Of a DNA stretch of 64,000 nt, positions 1 through 10,000 are shown one piece after another. The position numbers and the translations under genes are program-made. Source of the stretch: Patella vulgata (Eukaryota; Mollusca; Gastropoda; Patellidae). The stretch is taken from contig NC_065883.2 in assembly GCF_932274485.2 (NCBI RefSeq), positions 74,049,839-74,113,838 on the forward strand, in the 5' to 3' direction. Every line of letters starts with the position of its first letter. Positions within the stretch are counted from its first letter, which is position 1. The notes below the pieces were generated by a model. It was given only the letters and a program-made list of their open reading frames with translations, searched no databases and was not told where the DNA came from.

Positions 1-655
1 CGTTATGTTCGGCGAAATAAGCCAGCAGTCTCAAGCGAGTGCAAATTTCTAGCGTCTGGTTATTCCAGTTTACATACGCCGTTTGATTTGGTGCAATGTG
101 TCTAGCCTCGTCCCTAGAGTCTCTTGATACAACTAGGGCTGAAGCGCATTATGGTACACGATTCGTGTACCAATGGTAAAATGTTTATTTTGTCTTAAAT
201 ATTGGATATCAAAAGCCCATCTTTTCCCGTTAAGATCACAACATGAATGTTGATATAATTTGACAAATAAATCGTGTTTTCAATGTTGAAGATTTTGGAT
301 GATATTGAGTTAGAGACTTAGCTACTTTAAACACATCAAATGCGTTTTAAAAAAACATTTTTTATGGAGAAAAACAACAATAAGCATTAAAAATTACTTA
401 CGATGTCGAACATTCCGCCATTTTGAAAACGTCAAATCTAATCGCCTAAACACCTCCTGGGACGATTAGGTCGATTTGCCTAATCAGTTGAGTTAAATCG
501 TCTCACAAATGTAACGATTAGCATAATCAACTTGGTTCACAAATGCGTATAATAGCTAATCGGTCTAATCTAATCGGTTCACAAAAACGCCTATTGTATA
601 TGTAGACAGCCGCCATTTTAAATGACATTAACAACACACATTGATTTAAGCTCTG
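1..655. other. AT-rich sequence without a recognised gene
   Basis: No long reading frame, splice-bordered exon or known repeat is recognisable here. Positions 425-600 hold several short, loosely repeated 'ctaatcgg'-type words, possibly a decayed repeat. Confidence 0.4.
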
Positions 656-1030
656 AGTGAGCTAATGAAGACAGGCATACACTATATACAGTGTACTATG
701 ACGGAAACTTTGCACGGATAGCGGCACTATATGGCCTACTCTGATATTGAATTACAACTGTCGGAGTGTCTTTTACGTGCATGCCAATATGTACATGAGG
801 ACTTGATTTTTCGTATGACCCGAACAACTATACCTTATCCCTTGCCAGATCCTCCGCCCTGCCACAGTCCATAGAAAATTTCCGTCATAGCACTCTGCAT
901 TGCGTATGACTATCTTCAATAGTCCGACTGGTGCAGAAAAGTATGAAAATGAATTTTAAATGGGGTTTGAACATCCTACTATTTTATTCCAAGTGCTCTA
1001 ATGAAGAAGGGCATATGCTATAATGGTTAA
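656..1030. repeat. Decayed SINE-A fragments in both orientations
   Basis: Positions 656-865 match the minus orientation of the SINE-A family seen intact at 10706-11072 (gctaatgaagac, then ggcactat.tggcctactc, then gccaatatgtaca). Positions 866-955 match its 3' part in plus orientation, and 957-1025 restart in minus orientation. The heavy divergence suggests old, nested insertions. Confidence 0.6.
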
Positions 1031-1325
1031 AATGTTGTGATTTCGGGTTAAAATGCTGTGATGTTGGGTTATCGCCTTACGAAGGGTGATATCAGTCACC
1101 ATATCTACTGGGTTTCTTTAATACTCATATTTATAGTATTTTATAGAGTCAGACTAGTGGACTAGTGAATGCACGGATTAGTGCACCTATTGGTAATGAC
1201 TATATGCGGAAATGCTGCTCTCCAGGCAAAATGTCTTTCCTAGCACATCTTTATTAGTAAGTGCGGTAATGCTGCTGTCCAGGCAAAATTTCTGTCATAG
1301 CACATCTTCATTACTAATTTTGATA

Positions 1326-1672
1326 AAGCCACGGTGGCTAAGTGCGTAAGATGCTGGCTCGATAATCCAGAGCACGTGTTCGATCCCTGCATTGGTGGAG
1401 AAAGTTCATCAGGATTTTCCGACATGGTTTCCCCTTGTCAGAGGTGCAGGAACAAGGACAGTAGTCTAGTCACTCAGATGGGACAAAAAACCGAGGTACC
1501 ATGTATACATTGGCTTGCACGAAAAGATTCCTTGGCAGTTGAATTCGATATTAGTAGGCCATAGTGCCGCTGCTGGGGCAAAATTTCCCTCATTGCACAT
1601 TGTATGGTATGTACCTGTCTTCATTAGCCCAGTCGGAGCAGAACAGTAGGACAATAAACCGATTTCATCAGG
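1326..1672 (+). repeat. SINE-A copy, full length, tRNA head first
   Basis: The head contains a pol III A-box-like word (tggctaagtgcg) and a B box (gttcgatccc), followed by the SINE-A body and the tail ending ...aataaaccgatttcat. The head resembles a tRNA but continues about 270 bp beyond it, so it is a tRNA-derived SINE and not a tRNA gene. Confidence 0.8.
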
Positions 1673-1742
1673 ACAAATCTACATGAGGAAAAACCTACAT
1701 TTCACAAACTTAGTAATTTGTAACGGGGGGGGGGGGGGGGGG

Positions 1743-1993
1743 TTGGATGGCTGAATGGTTAGCGTGCGGGCGCTGTATCATAAAGTCTATCATTGAGTTG
1801 ACTGTCGTGGTTTCGAATCCCCGGTTGTACGTGACAAGGAGTAGGGTCGCTTGTCCAACCTCCGATTTTCTCCCACTGCTAAAGACCCCTACGCGCAAGC
1901 GAATTATGTAAATAAAAATTAAACTATATGTTAGTCCCGAAATGACCTAGTTTGTGTCGAGTAGACGTTAAACCCCATTTCTCTCTCTCTCTC
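1743..1993 (+). repeat. SINE-B copy, full length, with target-site duplication
   Basis: A tRNA-like head (ttggatggctgaatggttag, B box ggtttcgaatccc) is followed by a block near ctcccactgctaaagaccc that resembles the Nin-type conserved SINE core, and by a tail ending gttaaaccccatttctctct. A 14-base flanking repeat with one mismatch (tagtaatttgtaac at 1711 and tagtaattagtaac at 1992) looks like the target duplication. An 18-base G run sits between the left duplication and the head. Confidence 0.8.
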
Positions 1994-2055
1994 TAGTAAT
2001 TAGTAACACACTGGCTAGCAAATGAGGGGTTCAATTTCCGTGTTGGTCGAGAAAA

Positions 2056-2418
2056 ATGAAATGAAATCGGGTTTAATGTCCTACTGTTCTGCTCCTAAAC
2101 TGAGCTAATGAAGACGAGCATACGCCATACAGTATTCTATGAAGGAAATTTTGCCCAGGCAGCTGCGCTATGGCCTACTCTTATATCAAGTTCCAACTAC
2201 CAAGGGATCTTTCATGTGCACTCCTGTGTGTACACGTGACCTCAGTTTTTCATCCCTGACTAGACAGCTGTTCTTGTCCGGCCCTCCGTCCTGTATCACT
2301 GACAAGGGGAAAACACGCAGGAAAATCTGGATGAACTTTCTCAGCCAATGCAGGGATCGAACACCCGACCTCCAGGCTAGCGAGTCAGCGTCTTACTCAC
2401 TTAGCCAACGTGATCCCC
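2056..2418 (-). repeat. SINE-A copy 1 of a direct trio
   Basis: Read on the minus strand it starts at a tRNA-like head (B box gttcgatccc) and ends in a pentanucleotide tail (atttcattt on the minus strand). It is the first of three copies lying in the same orientation between 2056 and 3440. Confidence 0.8.
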
Positions 2419-2635
2419 ATGTTGGTCGAGAAAGTTCCCTTTGTTAGTAGTGGTGTAGGACAGAGGACCTCAAAAAAACAGTGTCTAGTCCATCACGTGG
2501 GTGTGCACGTAAAAGAGCCCTTGACATTTGGAATTTGAAATGAGAGTAGATCATTCATTCATTCGTTTTCTCTTTGTGTGTCACCTACAGTTCGCAACTA
2601 TTAAAGGAGCTAGATCTCTATTCTTGGGCACTTAG

Positions 2636-3016
2636 AAATGAAATGAAATGAAATGAAATGGAGTTTAACGTCCTACTTTTCTGCTCCTAACCTGGGCTAA
2701 TGAAGACAGGCATACGCCATACAGTGTGCTATGAGGGAAATTTTGCCCGGACAGCGGCACTAAGGCCTACTCTTATATCGAATTCCAACTGCCAAGGGAT
2801 CTTTTACGTGCACGCCAATGTGTACACGGGACCTCGGTTTTTCGTCCCATCCGAACGACTAGACAGCTTTCCTTGTCAGCCCCTCTGTCCTGCATCACTG
2901 ACAAGGGAGAACCACGCTGGAAAATCTGGATGAACTTTCTCGGCCAATGCAGGGATCGAACACCCGACCTCCAGGCTAGCGAGCTAGCGTCTTACCCACT
3001 TAGCCACGTGATCCCC
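2636..3016 (-). repeat. SINE-A copy 2 of a direct trio
   Basis: Complete copy with an extended (aaatg)n tail on the plus strand at 2636-2660 and a tRNA-like head at its upper end. Its body is close to the consensus seen at 10706-11072. Confidence 0.85.
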
Positions 3017-3040
3017 CACTTAGAAATGGATATAAAATGT

Positions 3041-3440
3041 AATGAAATGAAATGGGGTTTAACGTCCAACTGTTCTGCTCCGAACTGGGCTAATGAAGAT
3101 GGCCATACACCATACAGTGTGTTATGAGGGGAATTTTGCCCCGACAGTGGCACTACGGCCTACTCTTATATCGAATTCCAACTGTCAAGGGATCTTTTAC
3201 ATGCATGCCAATGTGTACACGGGACCTCGTTTTTTTTTTTATCCCATCTGAACAACTAGACAGCTGTCCTTGTCAGGCTCTTCGTCCTGCATCACTGACA
3301 AGGGGAAAAAACGCCGGAAATCTGGATGAACTTTCTCGGCCAATGCAGGGATCGAACACCCGACCTCCAGGCTAGCGAGCCAGGGTCTTACCCATTTTGG
3401 TCCCATTTTAATGACTAGACAGCTGTCTTGTCAGGCCCTT
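3041..3440 (-). repeat. SINE-A copy 3 of a direct trio, head damaged
   Basis: Tail and body are intact; the head breaks off near 3396. It is followed by about 40 bp that match an internal part of the same SINE (aatgactagacagctgtc), so a fourth fragment may abut it. Confidence 0.75.
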
Positions 3441-3510
3441 AATTGTTAGTATCATGACATTAAACTGACATTTGTTTTACGTTTTACAACTAATATCAGG
3501 TTTATGTTAG

Positions 3511-3620
3511 AAAACTAACGTTAGATTTACGTCAGAAAACTAACGTTAGATTTACGTCAGAAAACTAACGTTAGATTTACGTCAGAAAACTAACGTTAGA
3601 TTTACGTCAGAAAACTAACC
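3511..3620. repeat. 25-bp tandem repeat, about 4.4 copies
   Basis: Units of 25 bp begin at 3511, 3536, 3561 and 3586, each starting aaaactaacgttagatttac and ending gtcag, with a partial fifth at 3611. The units inspected are identical. The surrounding 3441-3975 is AT-rich and rich in further ACGT, TTACG and taacc words in both orientations, so the array probably belongs to a larger non-coding repeat. No spacers of constant size with varying sequence are present. Confidence 0.85.
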
Positions 3621-3984
3621 ATAAACTAACGGTTAGAAACCTGATGTAAAATTTACGTTAGATTAACGTTAGAATTATAACCAATAATACATATATAATT
3701 ATTATGTCTGAATTCCGACTATATATCAATTGTTAGAATGTGCACACACTTGTAATGTTATTTAATCAAGAAGTATTCAAAGTGAAAAAAATTGGTTAGT
3801 AATCCGTCATAAAGTTTACGTTACATTTACGTCATTTTCTGACGTAAAAGTAACCATAACCATTATGACGTAAAAGTAACGTAAATTTAACCAAAGAATT
3901 TTACCATTATCGGACGCTAACCAAAATCTAACCATAATGACGTAAACTTTACGTAAATCTAACCATCAATGTTAAGTGGGTAAC

Positions 3985-4059
3985 TACACATCCTTGGTAA
4001 TTTCACCGCTGAAGTCATTAATGGTAGACCAGGTGACATCCTTAAAAAAGCGAGGAATT
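3985..4059 (+). pseudogene. Fragment resembling RecQ helicase motif Ia
   Basis: The plus-strand frame reads LVISPLKSLMVDQVTSLKKR followed by G-I. This fits the pattern of RecQ-family DNA helicases around motif Ia (VVSPLxSLMxDQVxxLxxRGI) at nearly every conserved position. Neither the Walker A exon before it nor the DEAH exon after it is visible, and the frame downstream stops looking helicase-like within about 15 residues. A 124-codon antisense frame (4358-3984) with a CxxC-like cluster overlaps it and could be the real signal instead. I take it as an exon relic, perhaps carried by a repeat. Confidence 0.45.
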
Positions 4060-5021
4060 TTGTCTTTTGCTATCATTAATTGTACCCTTAATTCATCTTC
4101 TATAACGTCCTTAGATGTTGTGGTATCTTCCTTGAGCTTGATGCTCGTATCCAGGCCTTTCCTGGGAAAACTCTTTTGGTCCTTTTCTCTTACAAAAAGT
4201 TTGCCACAGTGGCAACACGTTTCATTAGGAGTCGTAGACAGGTTGGCATTGCAGAATAACAGAGCACAATATAGACTCCGCCCATTTTCCATATATGGTA
4301 AAAGGGGCGTGTAGTGTTGGTGCATGTCTAAAGCACCGTAACCATGAATGGACTTCAATGGCGATGTATGTAGGATAAAAACAACGCTTCATTAATTTAA
4401 ACGCGAATATTTGGAATTCGGCGATAGTTGTGGCACTTCATTGGCCTCTTTAAGTTTAATTAGTCATAATAGTATATAAAATTATCTTATTTTTAAGATG
4501 TTACATGCATTAATAATGAAATTGAGTTTGCCACTTGAAACTTAACGCACCCGATCCTAGCTAAAAACAAGCACGTCAGCAAATCTCAACGTTTTTAGCC
4601 ATGTTCTCGTAGCTAGATTGAACCATGTATTACAGAAACTGAACTTAAGAATCTATATCAATTTCATTTAAATGCAATCAATCGAGATTTTTAGCTGAAC
4701 CGCTCTGCGTGAAACAAATGATAGGACAGTTGTGTGGTATTAAATCATCCCTTATTTTCATAATATTTAAAATATCACGCAAATCGTGATGGTCATTCAG
4801 CTCGAATGAAGAGTCGATTTTATTTGATTTGAAACCTTGTCTTTAGAGGATCTCCGACGATGATGAAACGATAGAATGTGCTAACCAAAAAAAGATTAGA
4901 AAGTGATATTGCAATTTACCTATTAGACATCCGATGTAGAGGCGTACCGCGGTGTCAATTACTCGACCCTCCAATGCTCGGGTTTTATTATAGAATGCAG
5001 AGCAGAAGCATTCTATTTGTT
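4060..5021. other. No gene recognised
   Basis: Apart from the antisense 124-codon frame that ends the previous entry (4358-3984), only short chance frames occur. No splice-bordered exon, SINE or LINE match is seen. Confidence 0.4.
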
Positions 5022-5487
5022 TATATACTCAGCCAAATTAAAAACTTGACACTGATGAATTTCAACAAATATTTTTTTATGGTAAGTCAAATAAATTTTA
5101 AAGTGTTTCTAACGATAGTAAGTAGTAAGAAGCCTTTAATTTCATAAAATTGTAAAGTCACGTGGATCATGTGAGATGTTCTGAGATCCATGAAAAGACA
5201 TTGTGTGGCAGTACGAGACGTCTCGCTAGAGGAGGCCACAACCGTTACTAAACACTTTATTCCGATTGTTCTCCAAGTCTGTGAATTTCATTTTGGGGGG
5301 GGGGGGTACTGTGACATCACGAACGTTATCAGTGTCAAGGACTTTCGGCGAGACGTATTCTTGCTTTCTGTTGATGTCAAGGTCGTCGGTGCACAACATA
5401 ACACTAAAATAGTTGCCTTAAACCAAATATTAAAAATCTAGTCCAAAAAATCCCGAGTGTCAAGTTTTTAATTTGGCTGAGTATATA
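5022..5487. mobile_element. Inverted-repeat element (MITE-like), 32-bp ends
   Basis: The left arm at 5022-5053 (tatatactcagccaaattaa...) is the exact reverse complement of the right arm at 5456-5487. TA dinucleotides lie at both outer ends, as expected for a Tc1/mariner-type target duplication. The interior has no convincing transposase; it includes a G run at 5297. It is therefore a non-autonomous DNA element whose family can only be guessed. Confidence 0.75.
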
Positions 5488-6151
5488 TCCCGTTATCACT
5501 TTGGATTATTACTACAGCCAAGGCAAATTCGGTTGATTCTTCCTATAAGATATCAATAAACATAACCGTGGACAATTTTATCTTTTTGTACAAAGTCCGT
5601 GTCATATTCCTTTAAATCTCATTTGTTGATAATAAGTTTTATGTTTTTAGCTGACGCTAACTGGCATGCATTTCTACGAGAATAGGGGGAGAGGGAAGGG
5701 GAGAAACAGCACACTAGTTATATCATTTATTACGTTGATCCCCTTACATGGTATCTTGTATTCGGTTACAGATGTCAGTGTGAAAGGTGTAATTTAATGT
5801 CCACTGAAGATAAGTCTGTAGCTTATGCTGTATTGAAAGATAAAATGCCGGTTTTCGAAGAACTCGGGTACTCCATACATCGCATGAATGCCGACGCCGG
5901 ATACCAAAGCAGAACACACTGTACGGAAAAGGAAAACTGACTGTACCTATTGATACAAATTCCGATAGATTATGTCAAGAATTTAGTGAGAAACACGAAC
6001 TTTAAAATATTAATAATAGAAATAGTATACATATTGATTGTTTGAGAAAACAATGCTGTGGGGTGGATATGTGCCAGTCTATATAGATCAACTTCTCCAA
6101 GGAACCTCAGATATGGCCGAAGAAAAGGCTGCACAAGGACAACCTTGCCAT
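5488..6151. other. No gene recognised
   Basis: AT-rich sequence with no frame above about 60 codons and no recognisable repeat. Confidence 0.35.
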
Positions 6152-6361
6152 TGGGGAATGCTCACTAGTCTGCGGGTTCATTAGTCCACCGATATCTATT
6201 ATTATGGGTTGGGCTCATTAGTCCACCGATATCTATTATTAGGGTTTGGGCTCATTAGTCCACCGATATCTTTTATTATGGGTTGGGTTAGGGTTCATTA
6301 GTCCACCGATATTTGTTATTGATACCCATACTACTGCATCCGCGGACTAGTGAACCCCTCT
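6152..6361. mobile_element. MITE with 8-bp flanking duplication (copy 1)
   Basis: The element starts ggggaatgctcactagtc and ends gactagtgaacccctct, so its ends are imperfect inverted repeats. It is flanked by cttgccat on both sides (6144-6151 and 6362-6369). The inside holds three to four copies of a unit of about 45-60 bp built on attagtccaccgatatct. An 8-bp duplication is typical of hAT-type transposition. A second copy lies at 22564-22884. Confidence 0.7.
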
Positions 6362-6369
6362 CTTGCCAT

Positions 6370-7018
6370 CCCCCGAAATAGCCATTGCAATTGTGTACAT
6401 TTTTGTCATCCATTCTCTTATGTATGTATGTGTAATATTCCAACTTGAGGACATATATAAACATAATAAAAGACCAGGATAAATAATCTAAGTTTAAATT
6501 ATTCTAAGTCGAAAATCTTGTGGAATGTGGTACCAGACAAGCATATGGGGGGGCTTTATAAATATATCTTGTGGAACTCCTAAGGTAAAAAAACACTGTC
6601 AAAATTATTTTGAGTCAAACATGGGTTACCACATATTCCTATAAACGGGTCCGAGAAGAAGTTTTTGTAAAAATTATTTTTATTTCTTAAGGCAAATATC
6701 TTGTAAAATAACACCCGAGACCCAAAACATTATCAAAAGTTAAAAATCTTGTGGAATGTACTTAGATTTTATAAGTCCAATATCTTGTGGAACTTCTTGT
6801 GCTGACAAATGCAACACAAATTCGCCCAAACCTTGCCATAGATGAGTTAATGCCTTTCAGAAAGTGTAATGGACGGCCGAGTGCTCTTTTATAGCCACAA
6901 ACAATTAATCGACATTAATCCAATTGCTTCTCCACATGCTGATATACATATACAAGGTTGGTCTTGCACGTTTGTTGAAATGCCATTGGTGTAATACCAT
7001 TTCCTTTATATGATCTGT
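6370..7018. other. No gene recognised; region just 3' of gene A
   Basis: This lies downstream of the stop codon of gene A. Several short direct repeats of the type 'atcttgtggaa' occur between 6510 and 6800. No polyadenylation signal can be assigned with confidence. Confidence 0.3.
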
Positions 7019-7075
7019 CTAGTTGATGTTGTATTGCAACAACAGAAACACGTAGGTCAGATATAAACCACCAAT
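7019..7075 (-). CDS. Gene A exon 4, C-terminal signature exon
   Basis: Acceptor ...tacag/ATT at 7075, then 18 codons (IGGLYLTYVFLLLQYNIN) and a TAG stop at 7021-7019. TYVFLLLQY is the receptor-family signature. The matching exon of the neighbouring locus is at 18572-18516 and has the same length of 57 bases including the stop. Confidence 0.85.
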   Translation of the reverse strand: MGGLYLTYVFLLLQYNIN

Positions 7076-10000
7076 CTGTACTGACATTAAAAAAAAAAGA
7101 AAAATTTGCGTCACAGATTGTAATAAAAGTTTCTATTCTTTGTATATGTCACAGTCAATGTCTACAATCAGGCAATGTGTACAATGCCTTTGCAACCCTA
7201 ACCCCACCCCTAAAATGTACACATTAACTGGTATATTTCAGGCATTGTACACATGTCCTTATGTGGAGACTTAACCTCTCCCCCACCCCAACCCTAAACC
7301 TAACCCGGCAATGTACACATTGACTGGTATATTTCAGGCATTGTACACATTGCCTGTCACATATACAAGATGTTTTATTAGTATAAATAAATAGTCGCCA
7401 CAGATATTACAAACAATAGTGCATTCGTAAATGAGTGGACAATAGGCATGACCGCGGCAGATTGCGGTAAGAAATGAAATGGGGTTTAACGTCCTACTGT
7501 TCTGCTCGTATGCTGGGCTAATGAAGACGTGTGCTATGAGGGAAATTTTGCCCGGGCAGCGGCACTATCGCCTACTCTTATATCGAATTCCAACTGCCAA
7601 GGGATCTTTTACGTGCTTTCTAATGTATACACTGGACCTCGGTTTTTCGTTTCATTCGAAGGACTAGACAGCTCTCCTTGTCAGGCCCTCCGTCCTGCAT
7701 CACTGACAAGGGGGAACCACGCCGGAAATTTGGATGAACTTTCTCGGGAAATGCAGGGATCGAACACCCGACCTTTAGGCTAGCGAGCCAGCGTCTTAGC
7801 CACGTGATCCCCTATGGCGGTAAGTGATATGTACCTACACCCACACAATTGCGATGCGGCACCGGTTTACTTATTAGGAAAATTTGCCGTTTTTAGAATG
7901 AAGTTCTCAGTGCAAAGTTGTCCTTGGTTTAAAGTAAATAGGACAAACTTGGAAGAAAAATAGCTTCAGACTTTGAAAGCTTTGTATATATGATAAAACA
8001 TTCTTCAAACGCCTTCTCATGGGCGACACCGTTGGTAATCCGGGAACTTGAAAGTAGTTCCAATGGCGGGTACTGAAGTTTGCCGAGTGTGTGAGTGGGT
8101 ATGACCTATTTAACCTAATACGTAATAGGGGGCTAAGGCTCAACGTCAATGAATACAATAAAGGTCAAATAGTTTAATAGTATAAGAACTTCACAATGCA
8201 ATTTTATAATGATAGGTATTTAAAGACAGGTGACTGGTGAGAAATGTGTTGAATGCAGCTTTCAGTCATCGTTGGTGTTACATTTCCTTGTTACAGTAGT
8301 TTTTTTTTTATCAGTAATAACACTTCTATAGCGCAGTGGCTTAACCGAGTAATGTTTTTGCTAAGTTATATACTTAATTTTTAATTTATATATTCACGGA
8401 AAGTAGAATTATTTAGTAAAAATACCTTGTGAAAAGGAACAAATATGTTGGTAGATTTCGATGAACACGGTTGTTAACCCTTATATTTTCAGAAAGTTCA
8501 AACTGTCTCAAAATGTCTGCACATGGCACAATTTGCGAAGGAATTGAAATTAAGATTCCAATGCGATTATGTGCCGGGAAAGCATAACGACACTAAACTC
8601 ACCGTTAAAATAACTTCTTTTGTGATAGTAAAAAATCCCATGGCTGTAAAACCTATTGATGTACCAGTTAATTTAGACAGAAATAACGTCAACTGAAAAT
8701 ATAGTATTGAAAGGATATGAGGATTACGTTACATTTACTGACTGGTGACCTTTAGAACCCGGGCTCTAGACCATATCTGTCCGTATTCCACATGTTGCTT
8801 CCATATTAACAGCTGAACCCCAGGCTATTCTTCAGGTTTTGGAGTTTCTTCACCAGTTTTAAATCACATCTTTATCCCATATCCAAATTTTAACACCTTT
8901 GTTATAAAGATTTTAATGGGAACTTGCAGGCACAAACCAACTTCATTACATTAGGCTTTTAGGAGACTGGCCAAACTATAGATCCAATAGGAGGGGCTCT
9001 CGTATAGGTCATACTTTTTAAACTCACATTTTCATCTTAAAACGACCCCTTCGGCTAGAGTGAACAATGTCAAGTTCCTTTTGACAGATAAGCACATTCT
9101 GATTGAGTGCAAACATCTCAAAGATATTCCGTTGTCAGAATTTATTTGGCCAACCGGGTTTATATTGTGAAGCGTTAGACTTTTTTTAAAGACACATTTT
9201 ATAGAAATTTTTAATTTGTATGTATACTTGTTTTCCATGTTTTATTTTTTAAATATTGAAATACATAAAATAATTAACTTTAATAGTGTTAACTGTGATT
9301 CATGTTTATTGTTATGTATATTAATATTTTGTGATTTCATTTAATGTGTCTCAGAAATATCACCAAATGTTTGGCGCAATATATCCCGGTTGGAGCTCAC
9401 GTGCCATTAAACAATATTTCATTGATTCATTAGGACCCTGGCAGGTGATACTGAGCTGCCGACACCATTTCATCGTGTGTATCCAGCGTTATTTTCTGTA
9501 AGGCATTGAACAATTCGTAAATATAGTTGAATATCTGAAAACATTCAATTTTACTGACCAATTATTGAACCGTTCAATTTCCCGAGTCGTGTTTAAAGTA
9601 GTAAGTGTGTCCAATTACGAGAGAGAGAGAAATGGGGTTTAACGTCCACTCGACACAAACTAGGTCATTTCGGGACTAACATATGGGTTAATTTTATTTC
9701 AATAATTCGCTTGTGCGTAGGGGTCTTTAGCAGTCGGAGGAAACCCGAGGACCCGGAGAAAACCCACGCGGTTGGACAGGCGACCCTACTCCTTGTCAAG
9801 TACAACCGGGGATTCGAAACTACGCCAGTCGACTCAATGACAGACTTTATGATACAGCACGCACGTGCTAACAATTCAGCCATCCAAACCCCATGAGGGG
9901 TTCTCAACGTTTTCAAGCAAAAAATATACAGGTCTTTTTTACAAAAGAAAGTGACAACTAATTAACCAATAGGGACACCATATAAATATATTAAGTAAAT

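Noticed and set aside
1326-1400. tRNA gene calls at SINE heads (also 1743, 12432, 13071, 23199)
   Set aside because: A and B boxes are present, but the sequences do not form a full cloverleaf and continue into SINE bodies.
3511-3620. CRISPR array
   Set aside because: Units are contiguous with no variable spacers, and the genome is eukaryotic.
3984-4358. 124-codon minus-strand frame as a zinc-finger protein
   Set aside because: Only one CxxC-like cluster, no recognised family, and the plus strand of the same bases shows a much more specific RecQ motif.
7190-7310. Telomere-like repeats (aaccctaaacctaaccc)
   Set aside because: Only a few irregular units inside a MITE with defined inverted ends; no array.
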